Shown here: positions 52,640 through 61,442 of the stretch, one piece after another
Numbering within the stretch: the first letter of the stretch is position 1
Layout of the letters: every line of letters starts with the position of its first letter
Assembly: GCF_000170915.1 (NCBI RefSeq)
Contig: NZ_ABCT01000002.1
Span: 1 to 64,000, forward strand
Length of the DNA: 64,000 bases
Direction of reading: 5' to 3'
Source of the DNA: Limnobacter sp. MED105
GTDB lineage: Bacteria > Pseudomonadota > Gammaproteobacteria > Burkholderiales > Burkholderiaceae_B
The notes under the pieces: generated by a model
The model's input: only the letters and a program-made list of their open reading frames with translations
Told to the model about the DNA's origin: nothing
Databases searched by the model: none
Made by a program: the position numbers and the translations under genes

Positions 52640-53511
52640 GGACGAATTCGGCTGGGTTGACCTTGCGTGGTCAATTCCATGCCCAAAGATTCCCACACCT
52701 CATTGGCTTCCTTGAAGGCTTTGGCCAGTTGCAGGCGCATGCCGTAAAACAACTTCGCCTCGGGCATGGTGCCCGCTGTGTCTGGCACCCGTGCCTCCAG
52801 CAGGCTGCGTGCAGTTTCTTCACTGGCAATGTGAAAACTGCCACTGACCACGCGGCCACCGGTCAAGCGCCGTACTTCCCAAGTGAAACTTTGACCCCAC
52901 TCGAATTTGGCAGCAGGCGGCAAGCTCACATACTCGCTCTCCAGAGGCTCCACCCAAAATCGCTTGCCTTTTGAATCAAATAACATCAAGTTGCCTTCCC
53001 GAGGCAAGTCGCCCTGAAATACAAATTCCGGGTTACGGGTCAATAGCAGCGATCCGTCAATGGGTCGCAAAACACGAAGGGACTTGTCTTCGGTCGCGTC
53101 AGCTTTCTCACCTTTAACCGGCAACACACCGCGCGGGCGGGCATACAGGTTGATCCATTGATCAATCAAATCCAGATGCGCTTGTTCGACTGGAAACACT
53201 TTTACAGCAGGCCCACTGAGCACGCGAACAGTGTCGGCAATCACCTTGAGTTGGGCAGGGCCGTTGTACACCCGGCGGTTGCCGGTGTTCAACACCAGCA
53301 CTGAAAAACGTTGCCCCTTGGGCACTGCAACTGTATGACCATGCAACAGGCGCTGGGTGGGAAGGGCGCTGTATTGCTGACCTTTTGGATTGGAAACGAC
53401 CACTTTGTCGGAGGCGGCCAGCACAAAAACAACAGGCTCATTGGCCTGTGCCACCCCAGCAAACAACAGGCCGGCAACAAAGGCACACTTTAACCACACT
53501 TTCAATACCAC
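52636..53511 (-). CDS. Secreted protein of unknown function
   Basis: 291 aa. A signal peptide (about 1-24, ending VAQA) indicates export. The N-terminal part (VVVSNPKGQQYSALPTQRL, then VAVPKGQRFSVLVLNTGNRR) has an alternating strand pattern that vaguely recalls FecR-like domains. The C-terminal ~60 residues are helical. I do not recognise the family. GTG 53511 overlaps the pldA stop by 10 bp; a TTG at 53505 is an alternative. The tight coupling to pldA suggests a common envelope role. Confidence 0.7.
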   Translation of the reverse strand: MVLKVWLKCAFVAGLLFAGVAQANEPVVFVLAASDKVVVSNPKGQQYSALPTQRLLHGHTVAVPKGQRFSVLVLNTGNRRVYNGPAQLKVIADTVRVLSGPAVKVFPVEQAHLDLIDQWINLYARPRGVLPVKGEKADATEDKSLRVLRPIDGSLLLTRNPEFVFQGDLPREGNLMLFDSKGKRFWVEPLESEYVSLPPAAKFEWGQSFTWEVRRLTGGRVVSGSFHIASEETARSLLEARVPDTAGTMPEAKLFYGMRLQLAKAFKEANEVWESLGMELTTQGQPSRIRP

Positions 53512-54590
53512 CCCACCAATGACAAACCCACACCCAAATAATCGGATTTGTAATTGTAATCAATCAGGCTTTCGCCATAGCCAGTGAAGTATTGCAAATG
53601 GCCACGCAAATTACTGGTCAGGGGGAAAGCCCAGTCGAACTGAACCGCCCCCCGAGACTCATCGCCACCTCGAAAATTATGCCGGGTCAGTAGCGAATAT
53701 TCATGGCCATTGTGCTTGTGGACCAGCAGCATGTCGCCACGACCCATGAAGTCGCTGATGTCAGGGTTGTCATCTTCAGCGGCATCTTCGGCAATGCGTA
53801 ACCAGGGCCGAAATTGAACCATGGTGTTCTCGCGCTCAAACCCGACCATGCCGATCAAGCGATTCCAGGATCGCGACAGCGGCAAAGCCCGTCCGTTGGA
53901 CTGATGGTTCAGACTCAAGCCCAGCAAGCGTGGCTCCCAACCCGTGGCTTCCCTGAACTCGCTCCAGCTGGAACGCCAGGTGAAAATCAGTTCTGGTTCG
54001 TAGTTGGTTTCCCGGAATGGGCGGGAGATGTCCTGATTCATGACCTGCCAACGACTGGATTGCGTGTAGCCGAACCACAAGTCGCCATTGTCACCAAACA
54101 TGTTTTCCATCACTTTGGTTTTCAGGCTAAGCTGGAACTTCAACTCGTTGCGGTCCAGATTCTCGGGTGCGTCTCCCGGCTGCACTGTGTTGGCGGGGTT
54201 CGGGCTGGTGGGGCGAATGTTCGGTGATTTGTTGTGATACACCGGCAACAGGTAAACCGGCTGGTAAGGGCGAATGGAGAAGGTACCCCGTTTGGCTGAA
54301 GGGGCAAGCTCCCAACGGCGATCCAGCCAGCTCAGGGTGGTGTCTTCGCTGCGTTTGTACAACAACAGCCCGCCATCAATGGCTGCAGCTGCTTCAGGAG
54401 CGGAACCATCTTTGACCACCAGGCTTCTGCCTGTGGCATCATCAAAGCAACGCAGGCGAAGTTGGTCGTCCTCAAGAAAAAGGCAAGCCCGGAGTGCTTC
54501 TTCATCCAGGGTTTTATTTTGAATGTCCTGGGCGTTGGCCCAGCCGCCCAAGCCGAAAAGGCCCAGCGCTACAAGTAGGGTTTTATTCAT
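53502..54590 (-). CDS. pldA: Outer-membrane phospholipase A1
   Basis: 362 aa. OMPLA-type barrel that hydrolyses phospholipids that reach the outer leaflet. The signal peptide ends ANAQ near residue 21. The active-site motif is LNHQSNGRALPLSRSWNRL (His and Ser of the catalytic triad). The preceding ELKFQLSLKTKV and the final strand (YLGVGLSLVGWY, aromatic C terminus) fit a 12-strand barrel. The N-terminal ~90 residues before the barrel are longer than in E. coli PldA and include a cysteine pair (RACLFLEDDQLRLRCFDDA). The start is uncertain: two further in-frame codons lie upstream. Confidence 0.93.
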   Translation of the reverse strand: MNKTLLVALGLFGLGGWANAQDIQNKTLDEEALRACLFLEDDQLRLRCFDDATGRSLVVKDGSAPEAAAAIDGGLLLYKRSEDTTLSWLDRRWELAPSAKRGTFSIRPYQPVYLLPVYHNKSPNIRPTSPNPANTVQPGDAPENLDRNELKFQLSLKTKVMENMFGDNGDLWFGYTQSSRWQVMNQDISRPFRETNYEPELIFTWRSSWSEFREATGWEPRLLGLSLNHQSNGRALPLSRSWNRLIGMVGFERENTMVQFRPWLRIAEDAAEDDNPDISDFMGRGDMLLVHKHNGHEYSLLTRHNFRGGDESRGAVQFDWAFPLTSNLRGHLQYFTGYGESLIDYNYKSDYLGVGLSLVGWY

Positions 54591-54651
54591 AATCGCGTAC
54601 TGCATCAAGCTTGGTTGGCTAGATACTCTCACATTTGGTTACAATTCTTAA

Positions 54652-55524
54652 ATGGTTTCATTCCGCTTCAAAAAATCGTCGGCAAACAAAGACACTTCCA
54701 CCAGTGGGCAGGGTCGCGAGTTCACCATTGACGAACTGGCGCGCACCGCCAATACGACAGTGCGCAATGTGCGTGCCTATCAAGACCGGGGTTTGTTGGC
54801 CCCGCCCGAGAAACGTGGGCGCGTGGGTTTTTACAACGAAGACCACTTGTCACGGCTCAAGCTTATTGGGCAAATGTTGGGGCGCGGTTACACCCTGAGC
54901 AACATTCAGGAAATGCTGGACGCCATTGACAAGGGTTACGACCTACGCCAGCTGCTGGGTTTAACGCATGCGATTACCAGCCCGTGGACAGACGAAATTC
55001 CGAAGAACTACAACCCCGTGCATTTGGCCACCATGTTTGGTACCAGCCTTAGCCGTGGCGCCTTGGCCAAAACAATTGAGTTGGGTTTGCTGGAACCCGA
55101 TGGTTTGCGTTACCGTGCGCCAAGCCCGAAAATTTTGCATGCCGGTGCTGAAATGGCCAGTGCAGGTTTGCCCTTGCTCGACCTGCTGGATTTGATTGCA
55201 TCGCTGCGTGGGCACCTTGAAAGTTTTTGCGACCAAGCGGTTTCGCTGTTTGTAAAAGAACTGGATCAATACGGCGACAACCTGCCACCCAAAGAAGAAT
55301 TGCCCAGGCTTGCGCAACTGATCTGGAAGATTCGCCCCCTGGCCATGACCGCCATTGAATCGGAAGTGTCACGGGCTCTGCAAAAGTCTGCCAGCAAGTT
55401 TGTGGATGAACGAATTGTGGGTTTGATCGATAAAATGGCTGAAGAAATGCCCAACAATCCTGCGCTTCAACCCACTGGCTGGATACAACCGGACACCCCC
55501 GCCACAGGCGAAGACAAGAAATAA
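54652..55524 (+). CDS. MerR-family transcriptional regulator
   Basis: 290 aa. The N-terminal winged helix (about 24-92) includes FTIDELARTANTTVRNVRAY and QDRGLLAPPEKRGRVGFYNE. The remaining ~195 residues are helical and much longer than in classical MerR proteins (~140 aa). Few cysteines are seen, so metal sensing is unlikely. The ligand is unknown. No clear Shine-Dalgarno precedes the ATG. It is divergent from pldA, with 61 bp between them, and convergent with the RR/phosphatase gene. Confidence 0.88.
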   Translation: MVSFRFKKSSANKDTSTSGQGREFTIDELARTANTTVRNVRAYQDRGLLAPPEKRGRVGFYNEDHLSRLKLIGQMLGRGYTLSNIQEMLDAIDKGYDLRQLLGLTHAITSPWTDEIPKNYNPVHLATMFGTSLSRGALAKTIELGLLEPDGLRYRAPSPKILHAGAEMASAGLPLLDLLDLIASLRGHLESFCDQAVSLFVKELDQYGDNLPPKEELPRLAQLIWKIRPLAMTAIESEVSRALQKSASKFVDERIVGLIDKMAEEMPNNPALQPTGWIQPDTPATGEDKK

Positions 55525-55534
55525 ACCTGCAGGT

Positions 55535-58500
55535 TTACAGCAACAAAAGCAAGCGATTGCCGTGCTGATTCTGTTTGGCCTGGTACACGAAGCGTTGTGA
55601 CACCATGCGCATGAAGGCCAGACCCATGCCACCTTCGGGCAAGTCGCCCAAACTCAGATCGTCTTGAAATGAGTGCTCATGGTGCATCGTGTCAAGCACA
55701 CGGGCGGGAATGCAACTGCCATGATCTTCAATCAACACACCCACTCCGTGCTGAAACGCAAGCACAGTGAGCTGTGCAGGATCGGGGCGTTTGTCTTTAA
55801 AACCATGCAACATGACGTTGGTCAAGGCCTCCGACACCACCAGATCCGTGTTGTAACAAACCTCCTCGGTGTAGGCCAGTTCTTCGACAAAGGCCCGCAC
55901 GGCTCGGCTTAATACACCAATATTGACGGTATCCGCCACGGCAGTAAATGCGGTGTAATTCAGAAACTCACCCAGCTTGAATGCTTGCTCGTGCGATGAA
56001 AACTCGTCTTGCAGAGCCAGGCCGACTTGCACGAACTCATCGACCAATTCAGAGACACGCGCAGACTGCAAGGTGATGCGCTGGACTTCAAAACTTTCAC
56101 GCCACTGAATACCCAGCAATGAAAGGTCGCCCTGGATGCTCTCTTCTTTCCGTCCAGAATCGAGTAGGCGCGAAAACTCGCGGGTTAGAACATGCCCCTG
56201 TGTGTCATCGAGCAATACAGATTGTTGCCAAACTTGTGCGTTGGGTACGCCCAAGGTTTTGGCACACTCGCGCGGATAAAAATAAAGACGACTGCCAGGC
56301 ACGATCACACCTTGGTAAATAACGTGCCCCGCCCCGGAAGCTTGCGCTGGTTCGCCCTGTGTACCCAAAAACGCAGGGGCCAAGCCGGGCTGCGCCATGA
56401 CCATCGCCCACTCGCCAATGCCCGCGACCAGCAGGGTGCCTTGGTCCAGATTGATCAAACCGTACAACAAATCAAATTGTGGTGGCTCGTCTTTCAGAGA
56501 CGGCGAAATGCTTGAGAGTTGGGCCAATACCTGCTCGGGGCTGGCCAGATAACGCCGAATTTTTGAACTGGTTTCTTCCACGGGAAACAGCACTCGTGTG
56601 GCCCGCGCCATTGAGAACCACCGAGCCAATGCCATGGTTTGCAAGGCTGTGGCCGTGTCCTGGCCGGCCATGTTCAACATGAAAAAACCATGCTCGTTGG
56701 CTTGGGTTTCAAGCAAGCCCATTTGTTTGCCGCATACATAGCCTTGCGGCTGATAAATGGTTTGAATCGCGAACGGCCAGGGATCTTGTTTGCTTTTGGG
56801 CAACAAGGCCCGCTGGATGCGGGACACCTCACGCATGTCGCGTTGCAAGGCTTCATACAGCTGGCTAAGTTCAGTGTGCCTGCGCTCGAGCCCCATGTGC
56901 AAATCTGCAATTCGCTCGGCAGTTTTCAGGCGCACTTTCAACTCGCCAGGGTTGACTGGCTTGGTCATGAAGTCGTCTGCGCCCACACGCAAGCTGTTCA
57001 AAAGGTCGTCGCGACTGGCGTAGCCCGTGATCATGATGATGTAAGTGTAGGCATTTTGCTTTTGGGCGCGCACTTGCTCACACAATTCAATGCCGCTCAT
57101 GCCAGGCATGTCCCAATCGGTCAGCACAAAGTCGGGCTGGTGTTTTTCAATCAGAGCCAGCGCTTCATGGCCATTCTTGGCGGAATGCACGGTGTAACCC
57201 CAACTGTGCAACATGGCCTCGAAAATTCTCAAAAAGCTGCGAGAATCGTCGACGATGACAATCGATTTTCCCACCTGTTCCGGCCGCGATGCAGGCCGAC
57301 GTTCCTGAATTTCCTGAAGTCGAAACACCAGTTCGGGCACCTGCCGATCGGTATCCACCACATCGCATTGATCCAGAACACCAGGGCGTGGGGCGAGCAT
57401 CAGGATAGATACATCATCCTCGAAACCTTTTTGCGCAATGACCGAGCCACCCCAATGCTGAACACGCATTTGAATACGTTCGGGCAAATCGGACCAGCGG
57501 CCCTGAGTGCTTTGCTGATTGACAAACTCAAGCAGGCGTTCTTCACCAAACGCCTCGGAGCTGGCAGACAACACTTCGGTCACACCATCGGAATACAGAA
57601 TCAGGGAGTCGTCATCACCCAGCGTCAGCTCAATGTCTTCGAAGTCATCAAAGTCAAACAATCCGACAGGGTACCCACCACTGCCCAGCACTTCGGCCTG
57701 TTTTCCGGCCGACAACAGCAAGGGGGAGGGGTGGCCAGCCTGGCACAGGGACACCCGTCGATTGGCGGTGTTGAACACACCGTAAATCATGGTGAAATAG
57801 GAAAGATCAGATTCGGTTTGCTGAAACAAACGGTTCAGGCGCGCCACTACGTCGCGAGGACGCGAGACCAAACGTTGACCATCTGAACCAAACCGTCCTT
57901 CAAACACAATGCTGGTGGCGGAGCGATCTGCAAACATTTGTACCAGTTGCATGGACTTGACTGCGGCAGGTATGCCATGGCCGGACACGTCGAGCAGGTA
58001 GAAACCATACACATCGCGTTGCAGCTCGAACACCTGAAGGTGATCGCCCGATACATACTTGGACGGCACAGACAGCCACTGATAGTTCAAGCCCTGAAAG
58101 GGACTTTGCGCCTCGGGCAGAAAACTGCGTTGAAGGCCGGACACCGCACGGAGGTCTTGCGCAATTACATCGTGGGCTCGCACCAGTTCAGCGGTTTTGC
58201 GAGCCAGCCGTGCCTGAAGTTCAATTCGACGAACTGCCGACTGCAGGCGCGCTTCCAGCTCATTGCCATCCACTGGTTTGGTAAGCACGTCGTCTGCGCC
58301 GGCATCGAGTGCCTTGATGAGAAACTCTTCATCATTTTGAGCCGACATCAAAATGATGTAGGTGTACTGCCCCAAATCCAATTGGCGCAAAGCCACACAC
58401 AACTCAGTGCCCTGCATGCCAGGCATTTGCCAATCGGCCAGCACCAACTGGAAGCGATCACGCTCCACCAGTTCAATGGCTTCTTGGCCGCTGGCCGCAA

Positions 58501-58615
58501 ACTCAACCGGATAACCCCACTTGGCCACCATGTGAACGAAGAGATTTCGCTCAACCACCGAATCATCAACAACCAGAATTCGCGGCAACAGTTTATTGGG
58601 GTCGTGGTCTGTCAC
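55535..58615 (-). CDS. REC-PP2C-REC-(degenerate PP2C)-HATPase signalling protein
   Basis: 1026 aa. Order: receiver 1 (about 12-130; phospho-Asp D61 in LVLADWQMPGM, Lys113 in TKPVD); SpoIIE/PP2C phosphatase 1 (about 190-410) with DVSGHG, AGHPSP, LYSDGVTE and EDDVSIL; receiver 2 (about 450-570; LTDWDMPGM, TKPVN); a second PP2C-shaped region (about 610-830) in which the metal-binding Asp positions are lost (NMAGQD, FYPREC); and a C-terminal GHKL/HATPase domain (VVSEALTNVMLHG; IEDHGSCIP; LPEGGMGLAFMRM) of the RsbW anti-sigma type. It lies 6 bp after the STAS gene, its likely substrate. No sensor or membrane region is present, so input comes from an outside kinase. Confidence 0.9.
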   Translation of the reverse strand: MTDHDPNKLLPRILVVDDSVVERNLFVHMVAKWGYPVEFAASGQEAIELVERDRFQLVLADWQMPGMQGTELCVALRQLDLGQYTYIILMSAQNDEEFLIKALDAGADDVLTKPVDGNELEARLQSAVRRIELQARLARKTAELVRAHDVIAQDLRAVSGLQRSFLPEAQSPFQGLNYQWLSVPSKYVSGDHLQVFELQRDVYGFYLLDVSGHGIPAAVKSMQLVQMFADRSATSIVFEGRFGSDGQRLVSRPRDVVARLNRLFQQTESDLSYFTMIYGVFNTANRRVSLCQAGHPSPLLLSAGKQAEVLGSGGYPVGLFDFDDFEDIELTLGDDDSLILYSDGVTEVLSASSEAFGEERLLEFVNQQSTQGRWSDLPERIQMRVQHWGGSVIAQKGFEDDVSILMLAPRPGVLDQCDVVDTDRQVPELVFRLQEIQERRPASRPEQVGKSIVIVDDSRSFLRIFEAMLHSWGYTVHSAKNGHEALALIEKHQPDFVLTDWDMPGMSGIELCEQVRAQKQNAYTYIIMITGYASRDDLLNSLRVGADDFMTKPVNPGELKVRLKTAERIADLHMGLERRHTELSQLYEALQRDMREVSRIQRALLPKSKQDPWPFAIQTIYQPQGYVCGKQMGLLETQANEHGFFMLNMAGQDTATALQTMALARWFSMARATRVLFPVEETSSKIRRYLASPEQVLAQLSSISPSLKDEPPQFDLLYGLINLDQGTLLVAGIGEWAMVMAQPGLAPAFLGTQGEPAQASGAGHVIYQGVIVPGSRLYFYPRECAKTLGVPNAQVWQQSVLLDDTQGHVLTREFSRLLDSGRKEESIQGDLSLLGIQWRESFEVQRITLQSARVSELVDEFVQVGLALQDEFSSHEQAFKLGEFLNYTAFTAVADTVNIGVLSRAVRAFVEELAYTEEVCYNTDLVVSEALTNVMLHGFKDKRPDPAQLTVLAFQHGVGVLIEDHGSCIPARVLDTMHHEHSFQDDLSLGDLPEGGMGLAFMRMVSQRFVYQAKQNQHGNRLLLLL

Positions 58616-58621
58616 AATGAA

Positions 58622-58960
58622 TTAAGCCTGCTGCAGAAAGGCAACGGCCTTGGGCATGTCGTCCAGCAGGGAAAACTGTCGGTCCATGCGCGAGAGCTCA
58701 AACATCATTCGCACTGATTTGTTCATACCGACCAAAGCCAGCTTGCCCTGATGATTGGTGATGTTTTTCAGTAAAGCCACCAGGGAACCCAAACCACCCG
58801 AGTCCACCAATTTGACGGCGCTAATGTCCAAAGCGAATTTTCGTGTGGCGTCCAGCTTGGACACCACCGCATTGCGAATGATGGTTCCCACTGCACTGTC
58901 CAGTCGAACCGCATCTACACGCAGCACGAAAATATCCCCCACCTCTTCTGTCGAAACCAT
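58622..58960 (-). CDS. STAS-domain anti-sigma-factor antagonist
   Basis: 112 aa. Single STAS domain. The phosphorylation-site loop KLVDSGGLGSLVAL, with the Ser near residue 53, is intact. MVSTEEVGDIFVLRVDAVRL forms the first strands. It is expected to be phosphorylated by an HATPase partner and dephosphorylated by a PP2C partner; both activities are encoded in the gene 6 bp downstream. No sigma factor is in the window, so the final target is unknown. Confidence 0.9.
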   Translation of the reverse strand: MVSTEEVGDIFVLRVDAVRLDSAVGTIIRNAVVSKLDATRKFALDISAVKLVDSGGLGSLVALLKNITNHQGKLALVGMNKSVRMMFELSRMDRQFSLLDDMPKAVAFLQQA

Positions 58961-59208
58961 GTTGTTCGCCCTAAACTGTTAATTCTCTTTTCTTAAAGTG
59001 TGCTCTTTTAGACACTTCGCGCAATAATTGTATAAAACAAGCTCTAGAAAATGAGCATATACAAAAACAATAGGATAACGTGTCAGGCAATGCTGCATAC
59101 TTTTTAAAAGATTGACAAATATTGTTCAATTATTTCCAAGTGCAGTAATTTAAGCAGGCCATTATTGAAAACCTGTTCTTATATTCAAGTCGACCAGCGA
59201 ACCCATTT
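58961..59208. promoter_or_regulatory. Divergent STAS/bcsB promoter region
   Basis: This 248-bp gap is clearly more AT-rich than its surroundings. A TTGACA lies at 59112-59117, but no good -10 follows at 16-18 bp. Several A/T runs could serve as curved or activator-binding DNA. I assign no promoter. Both the signalling pair and the cellulose genes should start from this gap. Confidence 0.45.
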
Positions 59209-61440
59209 ATGCGACACCTACTATCTCTAGCGTTATTCCTATTTTGCCTGACTGGGTTCACACAAGAAAGCGGGGCACCCACAACAGCACCTGCCAATGT
59301 GGAAACTGCGCCGGCCGTTGAACGAACCCGTACTCTGACCTTTGCCCAAATGGGGCAGCCAAACGGGGTTCGGTTGAGCGGGGTCAACCGCTTTGTAGAC
59401 TTGAATTCAGGCATACGCCTGGACGAATTGGTGACCCGCGCCAACCTTAGCCTGCGCGTGCTGTATCCGCAGGGCATGCGCCACGACCAATCCTTTGTGC
59501 GCGTGTATGTGAACAACCAGCTTTCGGGCATCTCTCAGCTGAGTGTAGCAAGGGCAGGCGTACCGCACACGGTGGAAATTGACCTGGACCCACTGTTGTT
59601 TTCTGATTTCGCGACCATTCGTGTTGAATATGACGGTACCTACGACAGTGAATGTGTGGACCCGGGCAATCCAACCCTGCGTTTTGACATTCGCCCCGAG
59701 AGCACCTTAACGATTGGATCCACACCACTGAACCTGGTGAACGACCTGGCCCTGTTGCCAGCGCCATTTTTCGACCCCCGTGACAATCGGAAACTGCGAC
59801 TGCCACTCGTGCTGCCCCTGGAGCAAACCGAAGCCAGCATGAAAGCCGCGGGCATCCTGGCCTCGTGGATGGGTGCACAAGCCTTTTACAGGCAAGCTGA
59901 ATTTGAATTGCTCGATGTTGCATCGCCCACGCGTCACACCATTATTCTGACCAAGGGTAAAAAAATGCCCGAGGGCATGAGCGAGGCGGACATTGAAGGC
60001 CCCTCACTGATGATTGTGAGTGCCAAAGAAACCCCTTGGATAAAGCACCTGTATGTGATGGGCCGTACCGACGAGGAACTGCTACAAGCGGTGTATGGGT
60101 TGGTAATTGAAGGGCAGGTGCTGAGCGGCCAGAAGGCCTTGGTGAAAAAAGTAGACCTGGGCGCACCGCGCAAGCCTTACGATGCACCACGCTATGTGCC
60201 CACCAACCGCCCTGTGCGTTTTGGTGAGCTGATTGATTTTCCGGGACAACTGGAGGTCAGCTCTGACAAACCACGCGCCAGTGTCAATTTGCGCCTTCCA
60301 CCCGATTTGTTCAGCTGGGCGGGTCGCAACATTCCGATGGATTTGAAGTACCGTTACACCGCACCCTCCCGTTGGAATGATTCGCTGCTGAATATTGAGA
60401 TCAACAACTCGTTGATTCAATCCTTCCGTCTGGCACCACGCTCGGAACAGGTACAAAACAAAATCAACATTGACTTGTTGGGCCAGGCTGAATTGACCAG
60501 TGAAGAAGCATTGCAAATTCCGGCCTTCCGCGTGGGTGGCAACAACGAACTGGCCTTTGCATTTGGTTTTATGGCTGAGGGTGGCGGCTCTTGCACACGG
60601 GTATCACAAGTTGCACGGGGATCTATCGATCCGGAATCAACCCTGGATTTCTCGAACCTGCCCCACTACACCCGCATGCCGAATTTGACCGCCTTTGCCA
60701 ATGGCGGTTACCCCTTCAGCATCATGGCAGACCTCTCGGATACGGCCATCGTGCTTCCCGCCAACCCCACACAGCTAGAGATTCGCTCTTACCTGAATGT
60801 AATGGGTCTGTTTGGTCAATGGACAGGGCTGCCCGCCACACGCACCAGTTTGATTGTTTCTGACAAGCCCGAGACGATTGGCAGCAAAAACTGGCTGGCT
60901 CTGGGCACCAGCGATCGCTTGGGCTGGTTAAATACAGCCAACATGAACTTGCCGATGGTGCTGAACGCCACAGAACGCAGCATGGGCCTGCCGCCCGCTA
61001 TTCAATGGTTGAGGGGCTTGTGGCAAAGCGACACCGAATTACAACCCAGCAACAGTGCCCGTGCATTGATTCAAACTGCGGGTTCACTGGGTGCAATTAT
61101 GGGATTCGAGTCGCACCTTGCACCCAAAAAGGCGGGGCTGGTCGTGACCGGTACAGATCAAGACAGCTTTGAGCGCGCCGTGGCTGCACTGTCAGATTAT
61201 GGCGATGTGGCAAAAATCAAAGGCAGTGTAAGCCTGATTCGGGGCAATGACATTCAAAGCTACAGCTTGGGCGAAACCTACATCAGCGGCGCACTGCCCT
61301 GGTGGCTGCGTTTGCGCATTGCGTTTTCCGAATACCCGGCCTTGATCGCGGTGGGTGGTGCACTGGCTGGGGTTATTTTGGCGATCCTTGCATTTGGCTG
61401 GCTCTCTGGCCGGGCATCGCGCCGTACAAAAGGCAATTGA
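59209..61440 (+). CDS. bcsB: Cellulose synthase periplasmic subunit BcsB
   Basis: 743 aa. A signal peptide (about 1-18) precedes a periplasmic body of alternating carbohydrate-binding and flavodoxin-like domains (YGTYDSECVDPGN-like segment reading EYDGTYDSECVDPGNPTLRF; LFSWAGRNIPMDLKYRY). One C-terminal transmembrane helix (about 708-730) follows. BcsB anchors BcsA and guides the glucan. No bcsA precedes it. It ends 2 bp before bcsZ. Confidence 0.93.
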   Translation: MRHLLSLALFLFCLTGFTQESGAPTTAPANVETAPAVERTRTLTFAQMGQPNGVRLSGVNRFVDLNSGIRLDELVTRANLSLRVLYPQGMRHDQSFVRVYVNNQLSGISQLSVARAGVPHTVEIDLDPLLFSDFATIRVEYDGTYDSECVDPGNPTLRFDIRPESTLTIGSTPLNLVNDLALLPAPFFDPRDNRKLRLPLVLPLEQTEASMKAAGILASWMGAQAFYRQAEFELLDVASPTRHTIILTKGKKMPEGMSEADIEGPSLMIVSAKETPWIKHLYVMGRTDEELLQAVYGLVIEGQVLSGQKALVKKVDLGAPRKPYDAPRYVPTNRPVRFGELIDFPGQLEVSSDKPRASVNLRLPPDLFSWAGRNIPMDLKYRYTAPSRWNDSLLNIEINNSLIQSFRLAPRSEQVQNKINIDLLGQAELTSEEALQIPAFRVGGNNELAFAFGFMAEGGGSCTRVSQVARGSIDPESTLDFSNLPHYTRMPNLTAFANGGYPFSIMADLSDTAIVLPANPTQLEIRSYLNVMGLFGQWTGLPATRTSLIVSDKPETIGSKNWLALGTSDRLGWLNTANMNLPMVLNATERSMGLPPAIQWLRGLWQSDTELQPSNSARALIQTAGSLGAIMGFESHLAPKKAGLVVTGTDQDSFERAVAALSDYGDVAKIKGSVSLIRGNDIQSYSLGETYISGALPWWLRLRIAFSEYPALIAVGGALAGVILAILAFGWLSGRASRRTKGN

Positions 61441-61442
61441 AC

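Noticed and set aside
56639-57886. 415-codon plus-strand frame opposite the REC/PP2C gene
   Set aside because: Long, but rich in His/Gln/Cys with no domain; the opposite strand encodes well-defined receiver and phosphatase domains.
59112-59140. TTGACA as a promoter for bcsB
   Set aside because: No acceptable -10 hexamer at 16-18 bp, so it was kept only as a remark on the region.
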